Both the position numbers and the translations under genes were made by a program. Source: Sphingomonas sp. Leaf357 (lineage in GTDB: Bacteria; Pseudomonadota; Alphaproteobacteria; Sphingomonadales; Sphingomonadaceae). Taken from it: a DNA stretch of 64,000 nucleotides. The notes under the pieces were generated by a model. That model saw only the letters and a list, made by a program, of their open reading frames with translations. It was not told the DNA's origin and made no database searches. The stretch spans positions 1-64,000 of the forward strand of contig NZ_LMPM01000001.1 of the NCBI RefSeq assembly GCF_001423845.1. Direction: 5' to 3'. Of this stretch, positions 54,298 through 64,000 are shown in pieces; positions within the stretch are counted from its first letter, which is position 1; every line of letters begins with the position of its first letter.

Positions 54298-55494
54298 ATG
54301 CGTGAAGCCGCCATCGTCGCCACCGCCCGCACGCCGATCGGCAAGGCGTATCGCGGCGCGTTCAACATCACCGAGGCGCCGGTGCTGGCCGGCCATGTGA
54401 TGAACGCTGCGGTCGAGCGCGCCGGGATCGATCCCAGTCGCATCGACGAGATCTTCTGGGGCGTCGGCGGGCAGTTCGGCACGCAGGGCGGAAATGCCGG
54501 ACGCATGGCGGTGTTCGCCGCGAACCTGCCGCAGAGCGTGCCGGCCTTCACGCTCGACCGGAAATGCGGTTCCGGACTGACGGCCGTCGCGCTCGCCGCG
54601 CGCTCGATCATCTGCGACGAGATGGACGTAGCGCTCGCCGGGGGCATGGAATCGATCAGCCTGACCGTCACCAAGGAAATGCCCCGCTACGTCAACCAGT
54701 CGGTGATCGCCAACGAACCGGCGGCCTATATCCCGATGATCGAGACCGCCGAGATCGTCGCGCTGCGCTACGGCATCACCCGCGAGGCGCAGGACGCGTA
54801 CGGCGCGCAGAGCCAGCAGCGCGCGGTTGCCGGGCTGAAGGCCGGCGCGTTCGCCGAGGAGATCGCGCCGATCACGGTGGAGAAGGCGATCTTCGACAAG
54901 GCCGGCACGCAAACCGGCACCGAGATGGTCACGCTCAGCCAGGACGAGGGCATTCGCGACGGCACGACCGCCGAGGGACTGGCCGGGCTGAAGACGGTGT
55001 GGCCGGGCGGCGAATTCACCGGCCCCGGCACCAACATCACCGCGGGCAATGCCAGCCAGCTGTCGGACGGCGCATCGGCGCAGATCCTGATGGATCGCAA
55101 GACGGCGGAAGCCGAGGGCAAGCAGATCCTTGGCATCTATCGCGGCTTCCAGGCGGCCGGATGCGGCCCGGAGGAAATGGGCATCGGGCCGGTGTTCGCG
55201 ATCCCCAAGCTGCTCGATCGCGCCGGGCTGTCGGTGGAGGATATCGGCCTGTGGGAGCTGAACGAAGCGTTCGCGTCGCAATGCCTGTATTGCCGCGATC
55301 ATCTCGGCATCGATCCGGAGAGGTACAACGTCAATGGCGGCGCGATCGCGATAGGGCATCCGTTCGGGATGACGGGGTCGCGGCTGGTGGGCCATGCGCT
55401 GATCGAGGGACGCAAGCGCGGTGTGCGCTATGTCGTGGTGTCGATGTGCACGGCTGGCGGGATGGGCGCGGCTGGACTTTTCGAGATAGTCTGA
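54298..55494 (+). CDS. Acetyl-CoA C-acyltransferase (thiolase)
   Basis: The 398-residue thiolase has the nucleophile Cys90 ([20 protein letters not shown]), the His in [19 protein letters not shown] and the second Cys in [14 protein letters not shown]. It either cleaves 3-ketoacyl-CoA in beta-oxidation or condenses acetyl-CoA; sequence alone does not decide. The start at 54298 has an AGGAGAG site. A strong terminator follows at 55640-55674. Confidence 0.95.
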   Translation: MREAAIVATARTPIGKAYRGAFNITEAPVLAGHVMNAAVERAGIDPSRIDEIFWGVGGQFGTQGGNAGRMAVFAANLPQSVPAFTLDRKCGSGLTAVALAARSIICDEMDVALAGGMESISLTVTKEMPRYVNQSVIANEPAAYIPMIETAEIVALRYGITREAQDAYGAQSQQRAVAGLKAGAFAEEIAPITVEKAIFDKAGTQTGTEMVTLSQDEGIRDGTTAEGLAGLKTVWPGGEFTGPGTNITAGNASQLSDGASAQILMDRKTAEAEGKQILGIYRGFQAAGCGPEEMGIGPVFAIPKLLDRAGLSVEDIGLWELNEAFASQCLYCRDHLGIDPERYNVNGGAIAIGHPFGMTGSRLVGHALIEGRKRGVRYVVVSMCTAGGMGAAGLFEIV

Positions 55495-55520
55495 AGGCGC
55501 ATACCGGACGCATACCCCTT

Positions 55521-55617
55521 CCGTTCGTGCTGAGCTTGTCGAAGCACCGTTCTTCGTGCCGTGAACGGTGCTTTTGGAGGACGAAGAACGGCCCTTCGAC
55601 AGGCTCAGGGCGAACGG
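55521..55617. repeat. Dispersed inverted repeat, CTTCGACAGGCTCAGGG family
   Basis: CCGTTCGTGCTGAGCTTGTC and its continuation GAAGCACCGTTCTTCGT pair with ACGAAGAACGGCCCTTCGAC and AGGCTCAGGGCGAACGG. It lies downstream of the thiolase gene, just before its terminator, and is a near-complete copy. Confidence 0.9.
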
Positions 55618-55639
55618 AGCGGGCGGGTGAGACAAAGAG

Positions 55640-55674
55640 AAGGGCCGGGGATCGCTCCCCGGCCCTTTTCTTTT
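55640..55674 (+). terminator. Intrinsic terminator after thiolase gene
   Basis: AAGGGCCGGGGA and TCCCCGGCCCTT form a strong stem around a very short loop, followed by TTTTCTTTT. It is oriented to stop rightward transcription from the thiolase gene. Confidence 0.85.
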
Positions 55675-55794
55675 GGTCCAGCCTTGGGGGCTGGGTCGGT
55701 TCGGATCCTTTGGCCGAGCCCCGGTGAAGCCGTGGCTTTCGTCGGACGGGACCGACGGCATTGCCGCCAGTCCGCCGGCCGGATCGGAACGAGT

Positions 55795-55820
55795 CCTGAA
55801 ACAGCTTTCGCTGTTTCAGG
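55795..55820 (-). terminator. Hairpin downstream of groL
   Basis: CCTGAAACAG-CTTTCG-CTGTTTCAGG is a perfect 10-bp stem with a six-base loop, starting 11 bases after the groL stop. It has no T tract, so it may protect the 3' end of the groESL mRNA or assist termination. Confidence 0.6.
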
Positions 55821-55830
55821 CCGTTCTCGA

Positions 55831-57492
<1,662 letters not shown>

Positions 57493-57541
57493 TCAAATCT
57501 GGATGTTTGCGAAGTTGCCGCGAAACGGCATTTAAAATGGC

Positions 57542-57838
57542 TTAACCGACGATCCCAAGGATGTCAGATTCCTTCATGATCAGAAGGTCTTCGCCGTCGA
57601 TCTTCACTTCGGTGCCGGACCATTTGCCGAACAGGATCTTGTCGCCGGTCTTCACTTCGAGCGGGTGGATCTCACCGGCTTCGTTACGGGCACCGGTGCC
57701 GACGGAGACGACTTCGCCTTCCTGCGGCTTTTCCTTGGCGGTTTCCGGGATGATGATCCCGCCTGCCGTCTTCTCTTCCGCCTCTACCCGGCGGACGAGG
57801 ACGCGGTCATGCAACGGACGAAAGCTCATGCGTGCCAA
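57542..57838 (-). CDS. groES: Co-chaperonin GroES
   Basis: GroES caps the GroEL ring. The 98-residue protein starts [20 protein letters not shown] and contains the mobile loop [17 protein letters not shown] and [20 protein letters not shown]. The first gene of groESL; it has a CIRCE operator and a good promoter 30 to 93 bases upstream, so repression by HrcA and heat induction are expected. Confidence 0.97.
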   Translation of the reverse strand: MARMSFRPLHDRVLVRRVEAEEKTAGGIIIPETAKEKPQEGEVVSVGTGARNEAGEIHPLEVKTGDKILFGKWSGTEVKIDGEDLLIMKESDILGIVG

Positions 57839-57868
57839 TCCTTCTTGATCGTGGTCGTGAAATCGTTG

Positions 57869-57895
57869 TTAGCACTCAAGCGAGTCGAGTGCCAG
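57869..57895. promoter_or_regulatory. CIRCE element (HrcA operator)
   Basis: TTAGCACTC-N9-GAGTGCCAG matches the CIRCE consensus TTAGCACTC-N9-GAGTGCTAA with two changes in the second arm. It lies between the groESL promoter and the groES start. Confidence 0.93.
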
Positions 57896-57902
57896 CACGG
57901 CG

Positions 57903-57931
57903 CATATGTGGTGGCAGCGACGGTACGTCAA
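57903..57931 (-). promoter_or_regulatory. groESL promoter
   Basis: Read leftward, TTGACG (57931-57926), 17 bases, then CATATG (57908-57903) make a good housekeeping-type promoter directly upstream of the CIRCE site. A heat-shock sigma could also use it. Confidence 0.65.
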
Positions 57932-57936
57932 CGCCC

Positions 57937-59382
57937 CTAGCGATCAAAAATGACAGGTTCGCCTAGAGATCGGACGGCGGGTGCCGGAAGCAGGCCGAGC
58001 CGCGCCCGCATCGACCAGCGCCACACCAGCAACGCCGAGACGACCGCCAGCCCGATCGCGAGGCCGATCCAGATGCCGACCCCCTGCCAGTGCAGCCCGA
58101 AGCCCAGGCCGATGCACGCGCCGAAGCCGACCACCCAATAGCCGAACGCGGCGATGACCATCGGCATGCGCGTATCCTGAAGCCCGCGCAGCACGCCCGC
58201 GGCGACGGTCTGCCCGCCGTCGAACAGCTGGAACAGCGCGGCGATGACGAGATATTGCAGCGCCAGCGCGACGAGCGGTGCGTTGGCCGGCGCATTGACA
58301 TCGATATACAGGCCAAGCGCGAGGCGCGGGAACGCCCAGAGCAGGCTGGCCGTGACGCCCATGAAGCCGATGCCGACGCCCAATGCCACCCACCCGGCCC
58401 GTGCGATCCAGCGGTGATCGGCCGCGCCGTACGCCATGCCGACGCGGATCGTGGCGGCCTGAGCGACTCCGAACGGCACCTGGAAAGCGATCGCGGCGAT
58501 CTGGAGCGCGAGCGCATGCGCGCCGACCTGTTCGACGCCGATCAGCCCCATCAGGAAGCCCGCCGTGCTGAACAAGGCTCCCTCCAGCGTGAAGATCAAG
58601 GCGATCGGGATGCCGAGCTTCACGATCTCGCGCAGGCGGCTCCATTCGCTGCGCCACCAATTGCCGAACAGACGGTAGCGGCGGATCTTGGGATCGAGGA
58701 CCAGGATGAGGGCGTAAGCGAGCATCATCGCCACGCTGGTGACGACGCTGGAGATCGCCGAGCCTTCGAGGCCGAGCGCGGGAAAGCCGCCATGGCCGAA
58801 CACCAGCAGCCAATTGCCCAGCAGGTTGACGGCCAGCGCCATCGCGGTGATTGCCGTCGCCCAGCCGGGTCGGCCGAGCGCCGACGCCGTGACGCGCATC
58901 GCCGCGCTGGCCACGGCCGGGATCATCGCGAAGAGCAGGATGTGCAGGAACGTGCCGGCCCGTGCGGCAACAACCGGATCCTGACCGGCGAGCAGCATCA
59001 GCCGCTCGCCCTGCGACAGGAGCGCGACGAACGGCAAGGTCGCAAGCACCGCCAGCCACATCGCCATGCGGAACGACCGCCGTACCTGGCGCACGGCGTG
59101 GCGCCGCGCGCCGAGTTCCGCGGCGATGACCGGCGCGCACGCCCCGACCAGGCCCGACAATGCCCACATCGCGACCGAATAGAGGTAGACGCCGAGCGTC
59201 GCGGCGGCGAGTTCGACCGGCCCCAGCCGCGCGACGAAGATCACGTCGATCGCATAGACCGCCATCTGCAACAGGTTCGCGGCGGCCAGCGGAATGGCGA
59301 GCCGCAGCAGCGCGCGCAACTCGTCGCCGGCCGTGGTCGGGGGCGGCCCGGTCAGGGCCGGAATGGCGATGGGCGCGTCCAT
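57937..59382 (-). CDS. MATE family efflux transporter
   Basis: The 481-residue protein has 12 membrane helices in two MatE repeats (LLRLAIPLAAANLLQMAVYA, then FVARLGPVELAAATLGVYLY; and GIPIALIFTLEGALFSTAGF, then MGLIGVEQVGAHALALQIAA). MATE pumps export cationic drugs or metabolites in exchange for sodium or protons; this is the NorM-like bacterial group. It is only six bases from the groESL promoter, so read-through into groES is possible. Confidence 0.94.
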   Translation of the reverse strand: MDAPIAIPALTGPPPTTAGDELRALLRLAIPLAAANLLQMAVYAIDVIFVARLGPVELAAATLGVYLYSVAMWALSGLVGACAPVIAAELGARRHAVRQVRRSFRMAMWLAVLATLPFVALLSQGERLMLLAGQDPVVAARAGTFLHILLFAMIPAVASAAMRVTASALGRPGWATAITAMALAVNLLGNWLLVFGHGGFPALGLEGSAISSVVTSVAMMLAYALILVLDPKIRRYRLFGNWWRSEWSRLREIVKLGIPIALIFTLEGALFSTAGFLMGLIGVEQVGAHALALQIAAIAFQVPFGVAQAATIRVGMAYGAADHRWIARAGWVALGVGIGFMGVTASLLWAFPRLALGLYIDVNAPANAPLVALALQYLVIAALFQLFDGGQTVAAGVLRGLQDTRMPMVIAAFGYWVVGFGACIGLGFGLHWQGVGIWIGLAIGLAVVSALLVWRWSMRARLGLLPAPAVRSLGEPVIFDR

Positions 59383-59505
59383 GGGTGGCGGGGCTTAGCC
59401 GGATGGCGGCGGTTCGTCACGCGGCGGGTGAAGTTTCCGGCCCTTGCCCCGTATCCGTCGTGACCCCGAACGCTTTTGGTGCTCATCGCGGTGGCACACA
59501 ATATC

Positions 59506-59601
59506 CGTCATTCCCGCGCAGGCGGGAGTCCATATTGGCTGGCCTATCACGTCGTGAACGGCGTCGGAGTTTATGGATCCCCGCCTGCGCGGGGATGACG
59601 G
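59506..59601. repeat. Dispersed repeat, second copy of the 15291 family
   Basis: TCATTCCCGCGCAGGCGGGA and ATCCCCGCCTGCGCGGGGAT end hairpins flank about 50 bases; the right part of the middle (AACGGCGTCGGAGTTTATGG) matches 15291-15386 closely. The conserved middle shows these are copies of one ~95-bp unit, not just similar hairpins. Confidence 0.88.
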
Positions 59602-59631
59602 AGAGGGGGATTCCGTCGTTCCTCTGAAGGG

Positions 59632-59662
59632 CCGGATCCTGAAACGAGTTCAGGATGACGGC
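59632..59662. repeat. Fragment of the GTTCAGCATGACGG-type repeat
   Basis: GGATCCTGAAACGAGTTCAG followed by GATGACGGC resembles the closing end of the elements at 18811 and 21591, with CAGGA in place of CAGCA. It sits next to the 59506 repeat, so two families are juxtaposed here. Confidence 0.65.
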
Positions 59663-59777
59663 GCATTATGGGATGGAGCATCGTCCCCGAGCATGGCATC
59701 CGTATTGCTGAAACGACACACGCCGCGCTAAGGCTGCCCCGGACGGCGGCCGATGCGGCACGCGAGGAGACTGACCT

Positions 59778-61673
59778 GTGAAACTCGTTCGGGGCGCGTG
59801 GAAGATTCTGGTCGGGATCAAGGACGCGCTGGTGCTGGCCGCGATGCTGCTGTTCTTTGGCCTGCTGTTCGCCGGCCTGAACGCCGGGCCGCGCCCGGCG
59901 TCGATCCGGGATGGCGCGCTGGTGCTCGACCTGAACGGCCAGATCGTCGAACAGCCGAGCGAGAACGATCCGTTCGCGGCGCTGGGCGGCAACGCGCCGG
60001 TACGCGAATTCCGCCTCCGCGACCTCGTGCGCCTGCTCGACAAGGCCCGGACCGACGACCGCGTGAAAGTGGTGGTGCTGGATCTCGATACCTTTGCCGG
60101 CGGCTATCCCGCGGCGCTGACCGAAGTGGCGGACGCGATCCGCGCGGTGCGCGACGGCGTCGGAGGCAAGGGGGGCAAGCCGGTCCTGGCCTATGCCACC
60201 GCCTATACCGATTCCGGTTATCGCCTCGCCTCCGCTGCGAGCGAGATCTGGATGAATCCGATGGGCGGGACGCTGTTCAGCGGCCCCGGCGGATCGCAGC
60301 TCTATTACAAGGGCCTGATCGACAAGCTCGGCGTCAACGCGCACATCTACCGCGTCGGCAAGTACAAGTCGTTCGTCGAACCCTATACCCGCGCCGACCA
60401 GTCGCCCGAGGCGAAGGAAGCGGCGACCGCGCTGCAAGGCGTGATCTTCCAGCAGTGGAAGGACCAGATCGCCAAGGCGCGGCCGAAGGCCAAGATCGCG
60501 CCGATGCTGACGACGCCCGACGCGGTGATCACGGCGGCGGGCGGCGACATCGCCAGGGCCAATCTGCAATCCGGCATCGTCGACAAGCTGGCCGAGCGGA
60601 TCGAGTTCGACAAGCGCGTCGGGCAGATCGCGGGCACCGACGCGAAGAAGGCGGCGGGCAATTTCAACACGATCAAATACGACACCTATCTCGCCGCCAA
60701 TCCGCTGCCCAAGGGTGGCGACGCGATCGGCGTGCTGACGGTGGCGGGCGAGATCGTCGACGGCAAGGCCAAGGCCGGCACCGCGGGCGGCGACACGATC
60801 GCCAAGGCGATGCTCGACGGCCTGTCCAAGAACAAGCTGAAGGCGCTGGTGGTGCGGGTCGATTCGCCCGGCGGCTCGGCGCTGGCATCGGAGAAGATCC
60901 GCCGCGCGATCTTCGAGGCGAAGCAGCAGGGCCTGCCGGTGGTCGTGTCGATGGGCTCGGTCGCCGCATCGGGCGGCTATTGGGTGTCGACGGCGGGCGA
61001 CATGATCTTCGCCGAGCCGACCACGATCACCGGATCGATCGGCATCTTCGGAATCATCCCGACGTTCGAGAATACCTTGGCCAAGATCGGCGTGACCAGC
61101 GACGGGGTGAAATCCACGCCGCTGTCGGGCCAGCCCGACGTGATCGCGGGCACCAATGCCGAGACCGACCGGCTGCTGCAATCGGCGATCGACCACGGCT
61201 ATGCGCAGTTCATCGACCGCGTTTCCAAGGCGCGCAAGATGACGCCGGCGCGCGTCGACGAGATCGCGCAGGGCCGCGTATGGGACGGCGGGACGGCGCG
61301 ACAGATCGGGCTGGTCGATCGCTTCGGCGGCCTGAACGACGCGATCGCCGAGGCGGCCCGGCGCGCCAAGCTGGATCCGGCCAAGATCCAGGCGGTGTAT
61401 CTCGAACGGCAACCCGGCTGGCTGGCCCGTTTCGCGGCGCAATTCGCCGGCAGCGGCGACGACGACGACACTGCCGGCGGCGACGTTTTCGCGCGCATCT
61501 CGGCGGATCACAAGGCGGTGCTTGCGCGCGCGCTGGGCGACATGCGGCGGCTGACCCGCGCATCCTCGATCCAGGCGCGCTGCCTGGAATGCGGCGGGCT
61601 GGGCCCGGTGACGGCGCCGGAGCAGGGCGACCTCACCCTGCTCGACATGCTCCTCGCGAAGTTCGCCAAATGA
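59778..61673 (+). CDS. sppA: Signal peptide peptidase SppA, long form
   Basis: SppA degrades cleaved signal peptides at the inner membrane. The 631-residue double-domain form has an N-terminal membrane helix (LVLAAMLLFFGLLFAGLNAG), the first domain with the catalytic lysine region VGKYKSFVEPYTRADQSPEA, and the second with LVVRVDSPGGSALASEKIRR and the nucleophile Ser in MGSVAASGGYWVSTAGD. It works downstream of LepB. The GNAT start overlaps its stop (ATGA). Confidence 0.95.
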   Translation: MKLVRGAWKILVGIKDALVLAAMLLFFGLLFAGLNAGPRPASIRDGALVLDLNGQIVEQPSENDPFAALGGNAPVREFRLRDLVRLLDKARTDDRVKVVVLDLDTFAGGYPAALTEVADAIRAVRDGVGGKGGKPVLAYATAYTDSGYRLASAASEIWMNPMGGTLFSGPGGSQLYYKGLIDKLGVNAHIYRVGKYKSFVEPYTRADQSPEAKEAATALQGVIFQQWKDQIAKARPKAKIAPMLTTPDAVITAAGGDIARANLQSGIVDKLAERIEFDKRVGQIAGTDAKKAAGNFNTIKYDTYLAANPLPKGGDAIGVLTVAGEIVDGKAKAGTAGGDTIAKAMLDGLSKNKLKALVVRVDSPGGSALASEKIRRAIFEAKQQGLPVVVSMGSVAASGGYWVSTAGDMIFAEPTTITGSIGIFGIIPTFENTLAKIGVTSDGVKSTPLSGQPDVIAGTNAETDRLLQSAIDHGYAQFIDRVSKARKMTPARVDEIAQGRVWDGGTARQIGLVDRFGGLNDAIAEAARRAKLDPAKIQAVYLERQPGWLARFAAQFAGSGDDDDTAGGDVFARISADHKAVLARALGDMRRLTRASSIQARCLECGGLGPVTAPEQGDLTLLDMLLAKFAK

Positions 61674-62230
61674 TCGTGATCCGTGCGGCGCGGCCCGAGG
61701 ATGCCGCCGCCATCGCCGCGATCTATGCGCCCTATGTCCTGACCGGCACCGTCTCGTTCGAGAGCGACGCGCCGGACGCGCGCCAGATGCGCACGCGCAT
61801 GGCGGCATCGGACGGGCTGTATCCGTGGATCGTGGCGACCAACGGCGATGCGGACGGCGGCGTGCTGGCCTATGCCTATGCGACCAGGTTCCGCGACCGC
61901 CCGGCCTACAAATATGCCGTGGAGACATCGATCTATGTCAGCGGCATGGTGCAACAACAGGGCACCGGGCGGCTGCTGTACGAGGCGCTGATCGATACGC
62001 TGAGACAGCAGGGCTTCACCCAGGCGATCGGCGTGATCTCCTTGCCCAACGAATCCTCGATCTCGCTGCACGAGGCGGTCGGTTTCCGGCGGCAGGGCGT
62101 GTACCGCGAGATCGGCTACAAGAACGGACGATGGATCGATGTCGGCTTCTGGCAGTGCGAACTCAACCGATCGACCAACCCGCCGACCGAACCCAAGCCG
62201 TTCAGCGGCGTCGGCGTGATCCGGGCATGA
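61670..62230 (+). CDS. GNAT N-acetyltransferase, phosphinothricin-acetyltransferase-like
   Basis: The 186-residue protein has the Pat-type pattern IRAARPEDAAAIAAIYAPYV, LTGTVSFESDAP, YKYAVETSIYVSGMVQQQGT (acetyl-CoA loop variant) and ISLPNESSISLHEAVGFRRQ. The normal Q/RxxGxG/A loop appears as QQQGTGR. It could acetylate amino-acid-like toxins such as phosphinothricin or methionine sulfoximine; this is family inference. It overlaps both sppA and the following gene by four bases. Confidence 0.92.
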   Translation: MIVIRAARPEDAAAIAAIYAPYVLTGTVSFESDAPDARQMRTRMAASDGLYPWIVATNGDADGGVLAYAYATRFRDRPAYKYAVETSIYVSGMVQQQGTGRLLYEALIDTLRQQGFTQAIGVISLPNESSISLHEAVGFRRQGVYREIGYKNGRWIDVGFWQCELNRSTNPPTEPKPFSGVGVIRA

Positions 62231-62574
62231 CGCCCCCCGACGGCGCAGTGATCGACCCGCCGACCGTCCCGACCACTTTACGCGATGGCGCCGGCGCTCC
62301 GGCTCGGCTAGGCGGGCACATGGGTGATCTGGATCGATTGGTACCGTCGGGCATAATCGAGCAGTGGGTGTACCATCTGCGCCGCCAGCGCTCGCGCGCC
62401 GCCGACGCGATCTGGCTGATGGACCAGGGGTATACCATGCATGACGGCCAGCACGGCGTGCCGACCCACGACGCGACCGCCCGCTGGCGGTCCGAGCAGG
62501 AGGCGGTGATCGCCGAGGTCAACGCGCTGCTGGTGCTGTACGACAATATCAATCTGGGCCAGGCCGACGACTGA
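62227..62574 (+). CDS. Small protein of unknown function
   Basis: The 115-residue soluble protein has a Pro-rich start and a mostly helical core: LDRLVPSGIIEQWVYHLRRQ, SRAADAIWLMDQGYTMHDGQ, WRSEQEAVIAEVNALLVLYD. No family is recognised. Its ATG overlaps the GNAT stop by four bases, so it is the third gene of the sppA unit. It converges on the secreted protein gene with 11 bases between stops. Confidence 0.8.
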   Translation: MTPPDGAVIDPPTVPTTLRDGAGAPARLGGHMGDLDRLVPSGIIEQWVYHLRRQRSRAADAIWLMDQGYTMHDGQHGVPTHDATARWRSEQEAVIAEVNALLVLYDNINLGQADD

Positions 62575-62585
62575 GCCGCCGGCGG

Positions 62586-63293
62586 TCAGTCGCTGACGGT
62601 CCAGCCGAGCCTCGGTTCGCGGCCCTTGACCGGCCGGGCGGCGTCCAGCGCCTGCTTATACCGGGTTTGCGGGTCGGATGCTTCCGCCACCCCCGTGCGC
62701 CCGACGATCGCGATCGAGGCATAAGGAGCGTCGGTTGAGCCACGCGACTGGGCCAGGCTCGCCTGATCCGGACGTGCCGGCAGCGGCACGGGCCGGGGCG
62801 GCAGCACCGCGCCGATGCCTGGGCCGGAATAAAAGACCTGCCGGCCATAGCGATCGACATGATGCGCCACGGCCACCCCCGGCTGGCCGCCACCCGTTCC
62901 GCCGACCGCGCGCAGCAGTTGGCGCACGTCGGCGGTCGAGCAGGTATAGCGGCGTTTCGACAGGCAGGCGGCGGGCGCGGTCGCGCTGCGGCTCGGCCGG
63001 GCGTAGAGCGTCGCGGAGTTGAGGGCGGAGCTGCGCGTTTCCGATCCGCCGAGCAGTTCGACATAAGCGAAGCCCAATTGGTCCGCGAGTTCGGCCGCGC
63101 GATACACCGCCAGGTCGATCGCCTCGCCCGAGCGGACGCCGGCGACGATGCGATACGTGCCGTCCTTCTGCAGGCTGTCCTTGAAGCCGACGCCGTCCCA
63201 CGCGTTCATCGGGCCATAGAATGGCGGCTCGGCGGCGAGCGCCGCGGTCGATGGGACGGCGGCGAAAAACAGCAGGCAATGCAGCGGACGCAT
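62586..63293 (-). CDS. Secreted protein of unknown function
   Basis: The 235-residue protein has a signal peptide (MRPLHCLLFFAAVPSTAALA) and a small N-terminal alpha/beta region (TYRIVAGVRSGEAIDLAVYR, then AAELADQLGFAYVELLGGSE) that resembles the YRAAELA-type core of some alphaproteobacterial secreted proteins such as the CC0125/CC1285 group. The C-terminal half is low in recognisable motifs and Pro/Arg-rich. It contains four Cys after cleavage at most, and lacks a lipobox. Function is unknown. Confidence 0.82.
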   Translation of the reverse strand: MRPLHCLLFFAAVPSTAALAAEPPFYGPMNAWDGVGFKDSLQKDGTYRIVAGVRSGEAIDLAVYRAAELADQLGFAYVELLGGSETRSSALNSATLYARPSRSATAPAACLSKRRYTCSTADVRQLLRAVGGTGGGQPGVAVAHHVDRYGRQVFYSGPGIGAVLPPRPVPLPARPDQASLAQSRGSTDAPYASIAIVGRTGVAEASDPQTRYKQALDAARPVKGREPRLGWTVSD

Positions 63294-63359
63294 GGTCGAT
63301 TCTCCCTGAACCCGAACAGCGCTAGCGGCGCGCGGTTAAAGCGGGCTGACGGGGCGCGG

Positions 63360-64000
63360 TTAACGATCGGTGCCCGACCGCCGCCCGCGATAGGCCGGAA
63401 GCGCGAGGCGGTAGTGGATCGCCGCCGCCCTGAGCGCGAAGCCGGCGGTCGCCGCCACCCCCGCCGCCACCGCGCCCGGTGCACCGAGCAGGAACAGCGT
63501 GACGTACAGCGCGGAGGCCAGCGCGCCGGCGGTGACGTACAGTTCCGGGCGCATCAGGATCGAGGGTTCGCCGGCGAGCACGTCGCGGATGATGCCGCCG
63601 ACGCAGGCCGTGACCACGCCCATCACGAAGGCCGGAACGGGCGGGATGCCGTAGCCCAAGGCCTTGGCCGCGCCGAACACGGCATACGCGGCGAGGCCGA
63701 CCGCATCGAACCAGTCGAGCGCCGCACCCTTCCACCAGCGTTCCGGCGTTGCCCAGATCGCGAACGCCACGATCAGGCAGACCGCCGCCGGGCGGCTGTC
63801 GTGGATCCAGAACACCGGCGCGCCGATCAACAGATCGCGCACCGTGCCGCCACCGACCCCGGTGATCAGCGCGAAGAAAGCGAGCGTGACCATCGTCTGC
63901 CCGCGCTTGGCCGCGGCAAGCCCGCCCGATGCGGCGAACACGGCGAGGCCGGCCATGTCGAGCCAGGGGGCGAATTCGGGGATGACGTGCGCGACGGGGA
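63360..64000 (-). CDS. TRIC-type cation channel family protein, 5' end missing
   Basis: The frame runs off the right edge of the window, so the first residues are missing. About 213 residues are visible. The protein carries two three-helix repeats with GVGGGTVRDLLIGAPVFWIH and CVGGIIRDVLAGEPSILMRP, the Gly-rich pore motifs of the trimeric intracellular cation channel (UPF0126/YadS) family. The edge sequence (IPEFAPWLDMAGLAVFAASG) reads well, so the internal ATG at 63956 is not the true start. It probably conducts potassium or related cations. Confidence 0.9.
   Translation of the reverse strand, partial: PVAHVIPEFAPWLDMAGLAVFAASGGLAAAKRGQTMVTLAFFALITGVGGGTVRDLLIGAPVFWIHDSRPAAVCLIVAFAIWATPERWWKGAALDWFDAVGLAAYAVFGAAKALGYGIPPVPAFVMGVVTACVGGIIRDVLAGEPSILMRPELYVTAGALASALYVTLFLLGAPGAVAAGVAATAGFALRAAAIHYRLALPAYRGRRSGTDR

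Larger units (their letters stand above)
59383..59777. other. Repeat-filled gap between MATE and sppA genes
   Basis: The 395-base gap carries the repeats at 59506-59601 and 59632-59662. No coding frame is convincing. The promoter of the sppA unit must lie in its right part. Confidence 0.55.

Noticed and set aside
59571..61928. A 785-residue minus-strand frame opposite sppA
   Set aside because: Arg/His-rich antisense frame. The plus-strand SppA has both catalytic regions.

Overview
This is chromosomal DNA from a high-GC alphaproteobacterium, most likely a Sphingomonas or close relative in the Sphingomonadaceae. The evidence is high GC in most coding regions, a DUF4167 gene beside prfA-prmC, a PEP-CTERM tail typical of the group, a CIRCE-controlled groESL, an aa3 oxidase operon with CoxF, CtaG, DUF983 and SURF1, and dispersed repeats common in sphingomonads. 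I saw no rRNA, tRNA, CRISPR array, prophage or intact insertion sequence. Most of the window is core genome.

Layout. 1-490 is AT-richer sequence with the possible end of an upstream gene. 490-4000 holds a polysaccharide flippase, a CBS-domain protein and a secreted PEP-CTERM sugar dehydrogenase. 4665-9276 is a translation block read leftward: hisS, prfA, prmC, then DUF4167 behind a structured leader. 9454-18753 holds housekeeping and accessory genes: DUF1345, M61 peptidase, ppa, TfoX-like, SMR exporter, GNAT, EamA, orphan AbrB, ispG, acyltransferase 3, isoaspartyl peptidase. 19022-21503 holds an S1/P1 nuclease and an SPFH / ribbon-helix-helix / small membrane protein triad. 21769-26312 is the envelope operon ybgC-tolQ-tolR-tolA-tolB-pal. 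26387-27778 carries a membrane-protein/XRE regulator pair behind twin operators, then a VapBC toxin-antitoxin pair. 27816-32770 holds a nitronate monooxygenase family gene, lysC, ubiG and phoD. 32883-38312 is a glycan cluster with three glycosyltransferases. 38386-44258 holds maiA and a tightly coupled seven-gene operon, pyrE to an AI-2E family transporter. 44452-54240 is the cytochrome c oxidase structural and assembly cluster running on into thrC and an rRNA-type methyltransferase. 54298-64000 holds a thiolase, groESL, a MATE exporter, sppA with two coupled genes, a secreted unknown, and a TRIC-family channel gene cut by the window end.

The most unusual signals are: (1) dispersed repeats read in frame as the N-terminus of PrmC and the C-termini of a TfoX-like protein and a glycosyltransferase; (2) a sharp GC drop in hisS that matches its anticodon-binding domain; (3) two 16-bp palindromes, GTAAC-N6-GTTAC, two bases apart, in front of the membrane-protein/XRE pair; (4) the SPFH/RHH/small-membrane triad behind an AT-rich palindromic promoter region; (5) a hairpin-rich leader in front of the basic, Gln/Asn-rich DUF4167 gene. 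No single unambiguous new defence or biosynthetic system is visible. The two small regulator-plus-membrane modules are the best candidates for undescribed function.
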